A stretch of DNA of 21,261 bases from a virus, in the IMG/VR virus record IMGVR_UViG_3300009149_007059, positions 1-21,261 of that record; one strand, given 5' to 3'. Each line of letters opens with the position of its first letter. Within the stretch, counting starts at the first letter, position 1. Shown here in pieces: positions 14,255-21,261 of this stretch. The notes beneath the pieces were generated by a model. It did no database searches, was not told where the DNA came from, and saw only the letters and a program-made list of their open reading frames with translations. The position numbers and the translations under genes are program-made.

Positions 14255-15103
14255 TTAAACTTTTTCAATTGCTTCAATAATTCTTCTCGTTTCTCTTGCG
14301 ATAACAGAAGAATCTGATTCTTTATATGAATTAACATATGCCTCAAACACAGTTTTTGCATTTAATTTTAAATCACCAAGGGTATCAATGTTACGTCCAC
14401 ATAACCCCCATAATCGTCTATCGTTTTTAAGTCCATGATAACGTCTCAGATTTTGAAACATTACTTGAAGTTTTAAATCAACAGTTTTAATTATTCTTCC
14501 TTCTTTATTATATAACATGTTTTTACAAACTTCAAGTAAAGATATTTCTTTGTTTTTAAGATCTTCAATTGTTTTAATATGAAAATCAATATCAATATCA
14601 AAATTGATTAAGTTGTTAGAAAATGCTTTGATTTTGTCTGGAAGGGATGATTTATAGTGCTTGTTGCTGAAACTTGTTAAAATAATACATGATTCAATTC
14701 GCCCAAAACTATTGAGTTTAACTAACCCAACATTCATAGATAATGCTCTTGACCTGTCAGTTGAATTAACAATACTGAACATTTTTTCGTATTTTTCATT
14801 GTCAATATATATTTCATCACCAACTAACCGAATCTCTTGTACACCACTTGCGGCTTTAAGAGAATATTTATCAGGTGTAAAATAATTTTGAATTTGTGAA
14901 ATAATTGATTTTGAGAAGGTTGTGAAGTCAAAGTTATAATAAACTTTAGAAACATCAACTTTACATATTTCTCTACCATCATACGATGTTGTTAAACGAC
15001 CATTTTCTAATTTATTAGAAAACTTATCAAGATTTTCATTAATTTCCTCAGCGTTGAATTCATTTTTGATTGCGACTGTTCTAGGTGCGAAATAATAACT
15101 CAT
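14255..15103 (-). CDS. phage conserved protein, possibly DUF932-like
   Basis: From the ATG at 15103 (MSYYFAPRTVAIKNEF) the protein has 282 residues. A nine-codon-longer start at TTG 15130 is rejected because that TTG lies inside the promoter -7 element. The middle (about 95-140, with VNSTDRSRALSMNVGL) faintly resembles DUF932 proteins of phages and plasmids, which have an NS-DGS-AL pattern and are of unknown function. The C-terminal third is helical and basic (ARETRRIIEAIEKV end). No catalytic motif was recognised. It has one of the clearest host promoters in the window and heads a run of coupled small genes reaching to 12844. The family assignment is tentative. Confidence 0.72.
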   Translation of the reverse strand: MSYYFAPRTVAIKNEFNAEEINENLDKFSNKLENGRLTTSYDGREICKVDVSKVYYNFDFTTFSKSIISQIQNYFTPDKYSLKAASGVQEIRLVGDEIYIDNEKYEKMFSIVNSTDRSRALSMNVGLVKLNSFGRIESCIILTSFSNKHYKSSLPDKIKAFSNNLINFDIDIDFHIKTIEDLKNKEISLLEVCKNMLYNKEGRIIKTVDLKLQVMFQNLRRYHGLKNDRRLWGLCGRNIDTLGDLKLNAKTVFEAYVNSYKESDSSVIARETRRIIEAIEKV

Positions 15104-15127
15104 ATCTATATTTTTAATTTGTTTATA

Positions 15128-15158
15128 CAAAGATACATATAATTTATTTAATTGCCAA
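15128..15158 (-). promoter_or_regulatory. Bacteroidota-type promoter for the 15103-12844 operon
   Basis: On the minus strand, TTG (15158-15156), a 20-base spacer and TATCTTTG (15135-15128) fit the consensus exactly. The start site would fall near 15121, about 18 bases before the ATG at 15103, which also fixes that ATG as the start. Confidence 0.78.
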
Positions 15159-15169
15159 TTTTTTTCAAG

Positions 15170-15475
15170 TTAAATAGCCAAATTATTTAATTTTATTTTT
15201 CTAATAATTGAATTAAAATTTTTTGTTTCAAATAATTTATCAAAACTATAACAACAATATACTTTTTCTTTTTTAATTATAGTGTAATAATGTATAGAAC
15301 ATTTAACTTCAACACTCCCGTTAAAATTTAAAAAATATCTATTTATGCCAATTTTTAAAATAATAGATTTTTTTGGTATTACTAATTTTGGGTCTATATC
15401 AAAAATATCTAACAATGAATTTAATGATTTGTTATTTTTTGTTGGGTATTTTAATGTATAATGATATTTTTCCAT
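15170..15475 (-). CDS. unknown small basic protein
   Basis: The 101 residues are basic and beta-rich in pattern (alternating hydrophobic and charged stretches from about 35 to 80), with two adjacent cysteines in VYCCYSFD. No family is recognised, and no signal peptide or membrane helix is present. It is the first minus-strand gene next to the divergent sheath gene. The only promoter hint is a TATATTTG element at 15482-15489, directly upstream of the ATG. The codon use is as AT-rich as its neighbours. Confidence 0.65.
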   Translation of the reverse strand: MEKYHYTLKYPTKNNKSLNSLLDIFDIDPKLVIPKKSIILKIGINRYFLNFNGSVEVKCSIHYYTIIKKEKVYCCYSFDKLFETKNFNSIIRKIKLNNLAI

Positions 15476-15481
15476 GAGTCA

Positions 15482-15489
15482 CAAATATA
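15482..15489 (-). promoter_or_regulatory. possible -7 element (TATATTTG) for the 101-residue gene
   Basis: This minus-strand match to TAnnTTTG lies seven bases upstream of the ATG at 15475. No TTG occurs 19-21 bases further up. If used, the message would be nearly leaderless, so this is uncertain. Confidence 0.3.
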
Positions 15490-15610
15490 CAAAAAAATAC
15501 TTATATCTTGCATTATTTTTAGATTTTTTTCATAAAAAAGTTTTAATATATAATGTATAAAATAAATAGGAAAATGTAAAAGAGATTTTTCTTATAAAAA
15601 TATATTAATA

Positions 15611-15618
15611 TATAAATA
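15611..15618 (+). promoter_or_regulatory. possible T4-late-like box (TATAAATA) before the sheath gene
   Basis: TATAAATA, identical to the T4 late promoter core, lies 17 bases before the sheath ATG. No host-type TAnnTTTG element occurs in the 160-base divergent region on this strand. The surroundings are nearly pure A/T, so a chance match is quite possible. Confidence 0.3.
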
Positions 15619-15635
15619 AAAATAATTATTAAATT

Positions 15636-18587
15636 ATGCCAATTAAAGACAAAGATTTCGGAAAATACAAAAGACCAGGTATTTTTATAGAAGAGATTGA
15701 TAATAGTATTATTGAACTTCCAGTACAGAATGTTCTTATAAATTTAGTACCAGGTTTTTCTAAAAAAGGTCCTTTCAATGCACCAATTTATGTGACAAAC
15801 CCTAATGATTTTGAAGCAATTTATGGTGAGGATGATAGACGATTAGAAAATAAAGGATCATATTTTCATAAAACAGTTAAACAAATGTTGAAAAGTGGAC
15901 CAGTTTGGGCGTTGAACTTATTAGATACTAATGCAAACAGAGATAAGGTTGACTGGCAATCTATTTCAGTATCAGCACAATATGAAAATAGTGATGTTAA
16001 AAGATCTGCTTATTCATCTTTTTTTAATCGTCAAGATTTTTGGGAAAGAGACACAGATGCATTCTTAAATGTTGTTAAACAAGACAATTTTGGTGTTGAC
16101 GTTAAAGATCAACTATTTCACATAACAAATATGGGAGATAAAGATATTACTGTGTTTATGTTTAAATCAGATGTTACTGGTTTTGATATTACAGCAGAAG
16201 AATGGTATGGGGATAGAACAAAAGTTCCAGCTTATATTGATTATAGAGAATGGATTTCAGATTATCTAGTGTCAATAGTTATACTTGCTGGTGATTGGTC
16301 AGATTATAAAACATTAAGTAATGATACTACATTCTCAAAGTATTTCAATAGAAACGGTTTGATAAAAGAACAAGTAAATAACTTACTTAATGAAAGAACA
16401 GTTAGTGTTCTTGGTAGCTATGATTGCTCATTAATTCCATATTTCAAAGATTTAAATAGTAGAGATATGTATATTAAAAATGTCATTAATAATAATACAG
16501 ATAAAACAGGGTTGTTCTGTACTTATAATGAAAACGTATTATTGGAGGCAGATTTTAAAATAGGTAATCCTGATATTATTGGTGATGTTCTTGTAGGTCA
16601 AAATTATTCAAGTGTTAAATTTATGTCATATGATACTTCACTTAAAGAACAATTAACATATAGTCAAAAATGGTTGGACACTAGTAATAACGTTATTACA
16701 ACTAACCCTGATAGTTATACTGTCGCAAAAACCGTCTTAGATGATAGAACAGGTATTTGGATGAATGGTAAAGTTTTTGATATAAATTACGCAGCATCTA
16801 ACCCAACAACAGGTGTAACAGGGGCAACATATGACTTAGATATTGAGGGTGGAACTTATCCATATTATATAGTTGATGGTGAAATGGTTGAAGATTTCGT
16901 TACACAAACAATAACATTGAGTGGAATATCAACATCATTAGGATCAAGATATGACATACTTTATATGACAAACGATAGTACTGTTAATATACAATATGGT
17001 GTACCTTCAAACTTGACAACAGGTGCAATTATTCCTGATTATACATTAAGCTTAGAAAGTACAATTATATTGGGTAGGTTATACTTAGTTAATAATGGGG
17101 TATCAGGCGCAACATTAACATATGATCCAGTTACAGTAGATACCTCTGGGTATGTTGACCTTGCAAGTATTTTAAATTATGGTATTGAAGTTACTGATAC
17201 TTATGATTCATTAGGAACATATTTAAATCTTGAATTTAAAGGTACAGCAGGACAAGCAGGTGAATATAGCGACTATAAGTATTTAAGGACGTTACAAGCA
17301 TTTAATGAAATTTATGATAGGATAACATCTAAAAGTGTTCTTGTACAATCAGGAACAACAGGTGATTTTACAGTTGGAAATAAAGTTCCAATTTCAGCAA
17401 TAGTCCCAGTTGACGCAACAACTACGGTTAACGCAAGTGTTAAGTTATATGTTACTGCACCAGATACTTGTCATGTATTAAATAAATTCTTAATATATTA
17501 TAATGATGATGAGTTTTTATTACATAACGAAGTTATAGATACTAGCTCACTTAAAACCCGTTATGATGTTCTTGGTACAACAACAAAAGTAGGTATAGTA
17601 GCAACATATTCACAACTATATCAAGATTATTATAATGGTATTATAAACAATTTAGATTATTTTTATGTAAATAATGATAGTGGATCAACTAATAAAATTA
17701 TGATGAAGATGTTTATGAATCAAAGTGAATTGCTTACTGTTAATTTCCTATCTGCAATTAATCCTGATGTTGAATATGATGTAGATAATGCAGATTATGA
17801 AGATGTATTAAAATATAATCTTTCATTAATATTACATTCTAATAGATCAAATTGGGAACAATCAGTTGAAATTGAGCAAATTGATGAAGATGATTTAACA
17901 ATTATTCAAAAAATTTGGGTTGATAAAAATAGATACTCTGAAGTTACAAAAGGTAGTTATCTTGCAGCTTATTATGATGAAGATAATTGGGAAACAGGTG
18001 GTGCAGGATATTTAGAAGGTTCAACCCCTAGAAAATTAACTAGAATATTAGATGTTAAAAATGATACTAATAATGTAGATCTTAAAATACTTTATACAGA
18101 TGCACCAATTAAAATTGTAGATTATGATATAGCAACTGGCACAACCAGAATAGATTATCAAACATTTACTTATCCTTCAATTGACACATATGTTACAGAG
18201 TATAAAGCATTGAAAATATCTCCATTTGTTGTACATCAAGATTCAATTCCTGATGGAACAGATACAAGACAATATTCAATACTTGATATTATACAAAAAG
18301 ATACTAATCTTGCCCAAGCATTAGCAGACAAAAATAAAATATCTTGGAGATATTTAATTGATTCATTTGGACTTGGACTTGAACCAGTTGAAAATTATGG
18401 ATCTAAACAACAACTTGTTGATCTTTGTGGTCTGAAACTTAATGCATTAGGTTTTATTAATATGCCAAGTGCAAGAATATTTAGAGATTCAACTAATCCA
18501 TCATTTGTTGATACTGACGGTGTATTAGATATTCAATATATTAAAGCAGGTGCTGATGATAGTAAAAATCCAGATTATTACTACTAA
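15636..18587 (+). CDS. contractile tail sheath protein, N-terminal part up to an in-frame TAA
   Basis: This 983-residue segment is the bulk of a tail sheath protein, which polymerises around the tail tube and contracts during infection. It opens with the typical sheath start (YKRPGIFIEEIDNS, then the LINLVPGFSKKGPFNAPIYV strand). The region about 130-380 is sheath-like and contains SVLGSYDCSLIPYF. An inserted beta-rich domain lies at about 380-500 (GSRYDILYMTND...ILGRLYLVNNG), similar in pattern to add-on domains of phage baseplate and appendage proteins. From about 860 (DSIPDGTDTRQYSILDII onward) it re-enters the conserved C-terminal sheath domain. It then stops at TAA (18585-18587), immediately after DYYY. 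The same frame continues for 225 codons of obvious sheath sequence, so the natural product should be about 1209 residues. Alone, this fragment would lack the C-terminal domain needed for assembly. Confidence 0.9.
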   Translation: MPIKDKDFGKYKRPGIFIEEIDNSIIELPVQNVLINLVPGFSKKGPFNAPIYVTNPNDFEAIYGEDDRRLENKGSYFHKTVKQMLKSGPVWALNLLDTNANRDKVDWQSISVSAQYENSDVKRSAYSSFFNRQDFWERDTDAFLNVVKQDNFGVDVKDQLFHITNMGDKDITVFMFKSDVTGFDITAEEWYGDRTKVPAYIDYREWISDYLVSIVILAGDWSDYKTLSNDTTFSKYFNRNGLIKEQVNNLLNERTVSVLGSYDCSLIPYFKDLNSRDMYIKNVINNNTDKTGLFCTYNENVLLEADFKIGNPDIIGDVLVGQNYSSVKFMSYDTSLKEQLTYSQKWLDTSNNVITTNPDSYTVAKTVLDDRTGIWMNGKVFDINYAASNPTTGVTGATYDLDIEGGTYPYYIVDGEMVEDFVTQTITLSGISTSLGSRYDILYMTNDSTVNIQYGVPSNLTTGAIIPDYTLSLESTIILGRLYLVNNGVSGATLTYDPVTVDTSGYVDLASILNYGIEVTDTYDSLGTYLNLEFKGTAGQAGEYSDYKYLRTLQAFNEIYDRITSKSVLVQSGTTGDFTVGNKVPISAIVPVDATTTVNASVKLYVTAPDTCHVLNKFLIYYNDDEFLLHNEVIDTSSLKTRYDVLGTTTKVGIVATYSQLYQDYYNGIINNLDYFYVNNDSGSTNKIMMKMFMNQSELLTVNFLSAINPDVEYDVDNADYEDVLKYNLSLILHSNRSNWEQSVEIEQIDEDDLTIIQKIWVDKNRYSEVTKGSYLAAYYDEDNWETGGAGYLEGSTPRKLTRILDVKNDTNNVDLKILYTDAPIKIVDYDIATGTTRIDYQTFTYPSIDTYVTEYKALKISPFVVHQDSIPDGTDTRQYSILDIIQKDTNLAQALADKNKISWRYLIDSFGLGLEPVENYGSKQQLVDLCGLKLNALGFINMPSARIFRDSTNPSFVDTDGVLDIQYIKAGADDSKNPDYYY

Positions 18588-19265
18588 TTCGCACATAGAA
18601 ATGGTGATATTGATGGAAGAAGTTGTGTGGGTTATTTCTTCCCATATGTGAGAATATATGATAATGGAATACCTAAATGGTTTCCACCAGCATCTCATGC
18701 AGCAACAACATATATGCACAAATTTACATCAAGTGTTGCTGGTACAGTACCTTGGACAATTTGTGCAGGTATTACTAATGGAAGAGTTCAAAATATCACT
18801 AAAACTGAAATGGATTTTACTAATACAGATTTAGAATATTTACATCAAATGAACGCTAACCCAATTATTTACAAAATAAATAATGGTTACTGTATCAACG
18901 ATGAAGCATCAGCACAAGTATTCCCTGCCACTTCACTTAGTTTCTTACACTCAAGAGAAATATTAATTGAACTTGAAAATAGACTATATGATATGCTATT
19001 GAAATACCAATGGAGTTTCAACACACCTGAAATCAGAGCTGAAATTAAATATAGAGCTGATAAAATCTGTAAAGATATGCTAGATAATGACGCATTCTAC
19101 GATTTCTGGAATGTTTGTGATGAAACAAACAATACAGATTATGTGATCGACCTTCAAATGGGGGTTTTAGATACTTATATTGAGGTGATTAAAGGTATGG
19201 GTATTATAGTAAACAATATTACAATAATGAAAAAAGGTGATATACAATCTATGGGATTCAAATAA
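18588..19265 (+). CDS. tail sheath protein, C-terminal domain, in frame after the TAA
   Basis: The frame continues directly from the TAA: FAHRNGDIDG, then GYFFPYVRIYDNGIPKWFPP, then SHAATTYMHKF and the PWTICAGITNGRV segment, which is the conserved end of phage sheath proteins (strand, VPPSGH-like loop and W-K-A-P-like region). The last part (ILIELENRLYDMLLKYQWSF to the final GFK) is the usual sheath C-terminal helical and beta segment. It has no ATG near its beginning and no leader. The first alternative start in frame is a GTG at 18627, placed in the middle of a conserved strand, so independent translation is unlikely. It is therefore either translated by stop-codon readthrough, broken by a nonsense mutation, or split by a base error in the sequence. 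Confidence 0.85.
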   Translation, partial: FAHRNGDIDGRSCVGYFFPYVRIYDNGIPKWFPPASHAATTYMHKFTSSVAGTVPWTICAGITNGRVQNITKTEMDFTNTDLEYLHQMNANPIIYKINNGYCINDEASAQVFPATSLSFLHSREILIELENRLYDMLLKYQWSFNTPEIRAEIKYRADKICKDMLDNDAFYDFWNVCDETNNTDYVIDLQMGVLDTYIEVIKGMGIIVNNITIMKKGDIQSMGFK

Positions 19266-19287
19266 TAGAAATACCAAATTGATAAAT

Positions 19288-19315
19288 AAAAAGAGGAAAG
19301 AAATTTCCTCTTTTT
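19288..19315 (+). terminator. strong terminator after the tail sheath gene
   Basis: A perfect 12-base stem (19288-19299 with 19304-19315) closes on a GAAA tetraloop, with an A tract before and a T tract after. It begins 23 bases after the sheath stop at 19265. It should end sheath transcription and isolate the downstream homing endonuclease gene. Confidence 0.88.
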
Positions 19316-19351
19316 TTATTTAGTAAACTTTAGTTATTTCATTTACTATAT

Positions 19352-21085
19352 ATGTATAAAAGATACCAATTTATGAATAATATAGAAACAATAAAAAAAG
19401 AGAATGGACCTTCAGGTAAAATGTACACTGAAAAATATGTTAAAAATAATTATATAGAAATTTATGATGATGTTATAAATTTTTGTAAAGAAAGTTTACC
19501 TGATTTACCTTTTAAAGAGAAAGTGTATCATTATGTTAATAATTTAGATAGTATGATATTTTGTTCTAACCCAGATTGTAATAATTTAGTTAAATTTAAA
19601 AATTCAACCATCGGGTATTATAAGTATTGTTCTAATAAGTGTGTTAGTAGTGACCCTGAAGTAAAAAAAGTAAAAGAGGAAAAATCATATAAAAAATATG
19701 GAACTAAAGCACCAGGAATGTGTGATGTGATAAAAGAAAAAATGATAAAAACAAATCAAGAAAAATATGGAAGTAATAGTCCTATGCAAAATTTTGAAAT
19801 ACAAAATAAATCAAAAGAAACTCTTTTAAAAAATTATGGGGTAGATAATCCTAGTAAATCAAAGGAGATAACTGATAAAACAAAAAAAACTTGTTTATGT
19901 AGATATGGTGTAGATAATCCAAAAAAAAATAAAGATATAAATAATAAAATAAAAAAAACGATGGTGTTGAGATATGGTGTTGAATATGCTTTACAAAATA
20001 CTGAAATTAAAATAAAGGCAAAAGAAAAACAAATGATAACATTAGCAAAAAATATAAAAGAACTTTACACTGAATATGATATTTTGAAGATTGATAATGA
20101 AAATAAAAAATATATAATGAAGTGTGATAATGGGCATATATTTGAAATTGATTATACCTTATTAAATTCAAGAAGAAGAACAAACACATTGATATGTGTA
20201 GAATGTAATCCTATAAATAAAAGTATTTCTGGATTAGAAATTGAAATGGTTCAATTTATTCAAAAAAATTATAATGGTAGTATTATTCTTAATGATAGAG
20301 ATTTTATAGGTAAAGAGTTAGATATATTTTTGCCAAATTTAAATTTAGCATTTGAGTTTAATGGATTATGGTGGCATAATGAAATTAATAAACCAGATGA
20401 TTATCATTTAGTAAAAACAAATTTGTGTGTAGAAAAAAATATACAATTAATACATATATGGGAAGATGATTGGATTTATAAAAAAGATATAGTTAAATCT
20501 ATGATATTAAATAAATTAAATTTATCTACAAATAGAATTTTTGCACGTAAAACAAAAATAAAAAATATAATTGATAAAAAAATAATTAAAGAGTTTTTAG
20601 AAAAAAATCATATTCAAGGATTTGTTGGTAGTAAAGTTAAATTGGGCTTATTTTATAATGATGACCTGGTTAGTTTAATGACTTTTGGAAATAAAAGAAT
20701 AGTAATGAATGATAAAAATTATATAAATGAATGGGAATTAAGTAGATTTTGTAATAAATTAAACACCTCGGTTATAGGTGGGGCATCAAAATTATTTAAA
20801 TACTTTATTGGTAATTATGATCCGAAAGAAATAATAACATATGCTAATAGAAGTTATTCAAATGGATTGTTATATGAAAAATTAAATTTTAATTATTCTC
20901 ACATAACAAAACCAAATTATTATTATATTGTTGATAAAATAAGAAAACATAGGTTTACATACAGAAAAAATAAACTAATTAAAGATGGGTTTGATCCTAA
21001 AAAAACCGAACATCAAATAATGTCAGATAGAAAAATATATAGAATTTATGATTCAGGACAATTAAAATTTATATGGAAAAAATAA
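19352..21085 (+). CDS. free-standing homing endonuclease with YG-x-x-NP repeats and PD-(D/E)xK/Vsr-like nuclease domain
   Basis: The 577-residue protein has a clear modular layout. A zinc finger occupies 71-97 (C71, C76, C93, C97). Five repeats of about 23 residues follow between about 116 and 225, each with YG(V/T/S)-x-x-P and a charged helix, as in phage homing endonucleases, where they are thought to contact DNA. A treble-clef-like finger lies at about 258-285 (KCDNGHIF...CVEC). The nuclease core at about 294-375 has ELDIFLP (D324), LAFEFNG (E335, N337), WWH, YHL (H352) and IHIWEDDW, resembling Vsr-like/PD-(D/E)xK homing enzymes. The C-terminal domain (400-577) is typical of the same family. 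The gene follows the sheath terminator and has its own short leader, as expected for a selfish insertion. The start could be M8 (19373) instead. The target is probably a phage gene, possibly the neighbouring sheath gene. Confidence 0.85.
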   Translation: MYKRYQFMNNIETIKKENGPSGKMYTEKYVKNNYIEIYDDVINFCKESLPDLPFKEKVYHYVNNLDSMIFCSNPDCNNLVKFKNSTIGYYKYCSNKCVSSDPEVKKVKEEKSYKKYGTKAPGMCDVIKEKMIKTNQEKYGSNSPMQNFEIQNKSKETLLKNYGVDNPSKSKEITDKTKKTCLCRYGVDNPKKNKDINNKIKKTMVLRYGVEYALQNTEIKIKAKEKQMITLAKNIKELYTEYDILKIDNENKKYIMKCDNGHIFEIDYTLLNSRRRTNTLICVECNPINKSISGLEIEMVQFIQKNYNGSIILNDRDFIGKELDIFLPNLNLAFEFNGLWWHNEINKPDDYHLVKTNLCVEKNIQLIHIWEDDWIYKKDIVKSMILNKLNLSTNRIFARKTKIKNIIDKKIIKEFLEKNHIQGFVGSKVKLGLFYNDDLVSLMTFGNKRIVMNDKNYINEWELSRFCNKLNTSVIGGASKLFKYFIGNYDPKEIITYANRSYSNGLLYEKLNFNYSHITKPNYYYIVDKIRKHRFTYRKNKLIKDGFDPKKTEHQIMSDRKIYRIYDSGQLKFIWKK

Positions 21086-21109
21086 TTAAAAATATTTATA
21101 TATACTATC

Positions 21110-21261
21110 ATGATGATAAAAACATTTGAAAATTTTAATGAAGATCTTGTCGATAAATTACTAAATGATATCGAAGATAAAAACAAAATAATAAATGGAT
21201 ATTCTTGTGAATACGAATCCCAAGGAGCAATAGCATGGTACAATGGTAAATATTCAATATA
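21110..21261 (+). CDS. 5' part of an unknown phage protein (3' end outside window)
   Basis: The frame opens at ATG 21110 (MMIKTFENFNEDLVDKLLND) and stays open for 50 codons to the window edge. The next ATG (21113) could also be the start. The beginning, IKTFENFNED, resembles the N-terminal MKTFxEF-type segments of many T4-like small proteins, including the capsid-targeting signals of T4 internal head proteins. The rest (SCEYESQGAIAWYNGKYS) gives no family. It starts 24 bases after the homing endonuclease stop, on the plus strand. Confidence 0.6.
   Translation, partial: MMIKTFENFNEDLVDKLLNDIEDKNKIINGYSCEYESQGAIAWYNGKYSI

Noticed and set aside
15101-15130. Upstream TTG start for the possible DUF932-like gene
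   Set aside because: The TTG is part of the TATCTTTG promoter element, so it would not lie on the transcript.
18585-19265. Alternative genetic code (TAA as sense codon) or a separate second gene starting at GTG 18627
   Set aside because: Most other genes here end in TAA without homologous extensions, and the GTG lies within a conserved sheath strand with no leader.
1-21261. tRNA genes
   Set aside because: I saw no cloverleaf-like segment with a recognisable T-loop on either strand, though a covariance search would be needed to exclude one.

Overview
The window looks like part of the genome of a large, contractile-tailed (myovirus-type) phage infecting a member of the Bacteroidota, probably a flavobacterium. 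The phage assignment rests on a tail sheath gene, a free-standing homing endonuclease with phage-type repeats, many small tightly packed unknown ORFs, and very AT-rich DNA. The host assignment rests on at least four promoters with the Bacteroidota arrangement TTG-N19/20-TAnnTTTG, on A-rich leaders with no Shine-Dalgarno sequence, and on a signal peptide ending in the flavobacterial style (CFSQ). No tRNA, rRNA, CRISPR array or IS element was seen.

Layout. (1) 1-4687, plus strand: the 3' end of an unknown gene, an adenosylcobalamin-dependent class II ribonucleotide reductase (NrdJ), a small unknown gene, and a glycosyltransferase resembling the TibC/Aah autotransporter heptosyltransferases, including its four-cysteine metal site. 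(2) 4691-5755, minus strand: three overlapping genes for small proteins of identical two-membrane-helix plan. (3) 5819-10721, minus strand: a MoxR/RavA-like AAA+ ATPase, two unknown proteins, and a protein joining a zincin-type metallopeptidase-like domain to a VWA (MIDAS) domain. AAA+ and VWA partners of this kind normally work together. (4) 10799-12763, minus strand: a signal-peptide plus C-terminal-TM protein, a rhomboid protease with its catalytic residues intact, a small uncertain ORF containing a long palindrome, and an ECF-type sigma factor. (5) 12844-15475, minus strand: an apparent operon of small unknown proteins, including a zinc-knuckle protein and two tiny membrane ORFs, led by a possible DUF932-like protein, plus one separate unknown gene. 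(6) 15636-21261, plus strand: the tail sheath gene, interrupted by one in-frame TAA; a strong terminator; a large homing endonuclease; and the start of another gene.

Regulation. The minus-strand genes carry host-type promoters, whereas none was recognised in front of the plus-strand genes. This fits host polymerase transcribing the minus-strand block, with a phage-modified polymerase, perhaps using the encoded sigma factor, reading the structural and nucleotide-metabolism genes. That is inference.

The points most worth checking are the stop codon inside the conserved C-terminal domain of the sheath, the TibC-like glycosyltransferase in a phage, the MoxR/VWA-metallopeptidase module, and the rhomboid next to a protein with the topology of a rhomboid substrate.
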